Positions 13,630 to 13,705 of a stretch of 13,705 nucleotides of DNA are shown here, one piece after another (the stretch's first letter is position 1; each line of letters starts with the position of its first letter). The position numbers and the translations under genes are program-made. The notes beneath the pieces are model-generated. The model was given only the letters and a program-made list of their open reading frames with translations. It had not been told where the DNA came from and made no database searches. The stretch is from positions 1-13,705 of the forward strand of contig CAJPLH010000033.1 of NCBI GenBank assembly GCA_905371275.1, read 5' to 3'. This DNA is from Prevotellaceae bacterium (lineage in GTDB: Bacteria; Bacteroidota; Bacteroidia; Bacteroidales; Bacteroidaceae).

Positions 13630-13705
13630 TTAATAATCAGCACCTACATCAAAGGTATTGTCCGAAAAAGTGTGTAAGTTTCTCTGTTCCCCCTCCCTTT
13701 TGTTA
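13630..13705 (-). CDS. Possible C-terminal end of a leftward gene, cut by window edge
   Basis: On the minus strand a frame is open from the right edge to TAA at 13632-13630, encoding about 24 residues that end HTFSDNTFDVGADY. The stop falls 26 bp before a hairpin that would also work as a terminator on this strand, which is the layout expected for a convergent gene pair. Too short to identify; chance is a real alternative. Confidence 0.3.
   Translation of the reverse strand, partial: NKREGEQRNLHTFSDNTFDVGADY

Overview
The window comes from a bacterial chromosome of the phylum Bacteroidota, most likely order Bacteroidales (Prevotellaceae-like). The evidence is: promoters of the TAnnTTTG type instead of sigma-70 boxes; almost no Shine-Dalgarno sequences; a secreted dipeptidyl peptidase IV; a DUF1460 amidase; a protein that matches the tail of the Bacteroidota B12-dependent ribonucleotide reductase; and the order coaX / outer-membrane barrel / lipoprotein LptC, which is familiar from this phylum. 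These are judgements from recognised protein motifs, not database searches. I see no rRNA, tRNA, CRISPR array, transposase, phage gene or origin.

Layout, left to right. Rightward: the 3' four fifths of htpG (Hsp90 chaperone, cut by the left edge), a secreted DUF1460 cell-wall amidase, then a 155-bp spacer built of CTAG- and TCTAA-based short tandem repeats and two hairpins, then mnmE (tRNA modification GTPase). mnmE ends at a symmetrical hairpin terminator that can serve both strands. Leftward, read from 10410 down to 4475: an acidic conserved-looking protein of unknown function, a stand-alone copy of the C-terminal part of class II ribonucleotide reductase (ATGA overlap with the previous gene), folB (folate synthesis, with an unusual repetitive N-terminal extension), dipeptidyl peptidase IV, tatD (joined to it by a TAATG stop-start overlap), and a polyprenyl diphosphate synthase. 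Rightward again from 10548: coaX (type III pantothenate kinase), an outer-membrane beta-barrel protein, and the LPS-transport lipoprotein LptC, closed by a strong 15-bp hairpin terminator. At the right edge there may be the last 25 codons of a leftward gene.

The two gene blocks meeting at 10411-10547 are driven by a divergent pair of promoters whose -7 boxes are exact mirror copies (GCAAAGTTA / TAACTTTGC), each about 33 bp from its start codon. Most genes are housekeeping (chaperone, tRNA modification, cofactor and isoprenoid synthesis, envelope biogenesis, peptide use). I found no clear new defence or metabolic system. The parts least explained by known genes are the 9-bp CTAG array and 7-bp TCTAA array before mnmE, the 21-bp coding repeats at the start of folB, and the reductase-tail protein with its partner gene.
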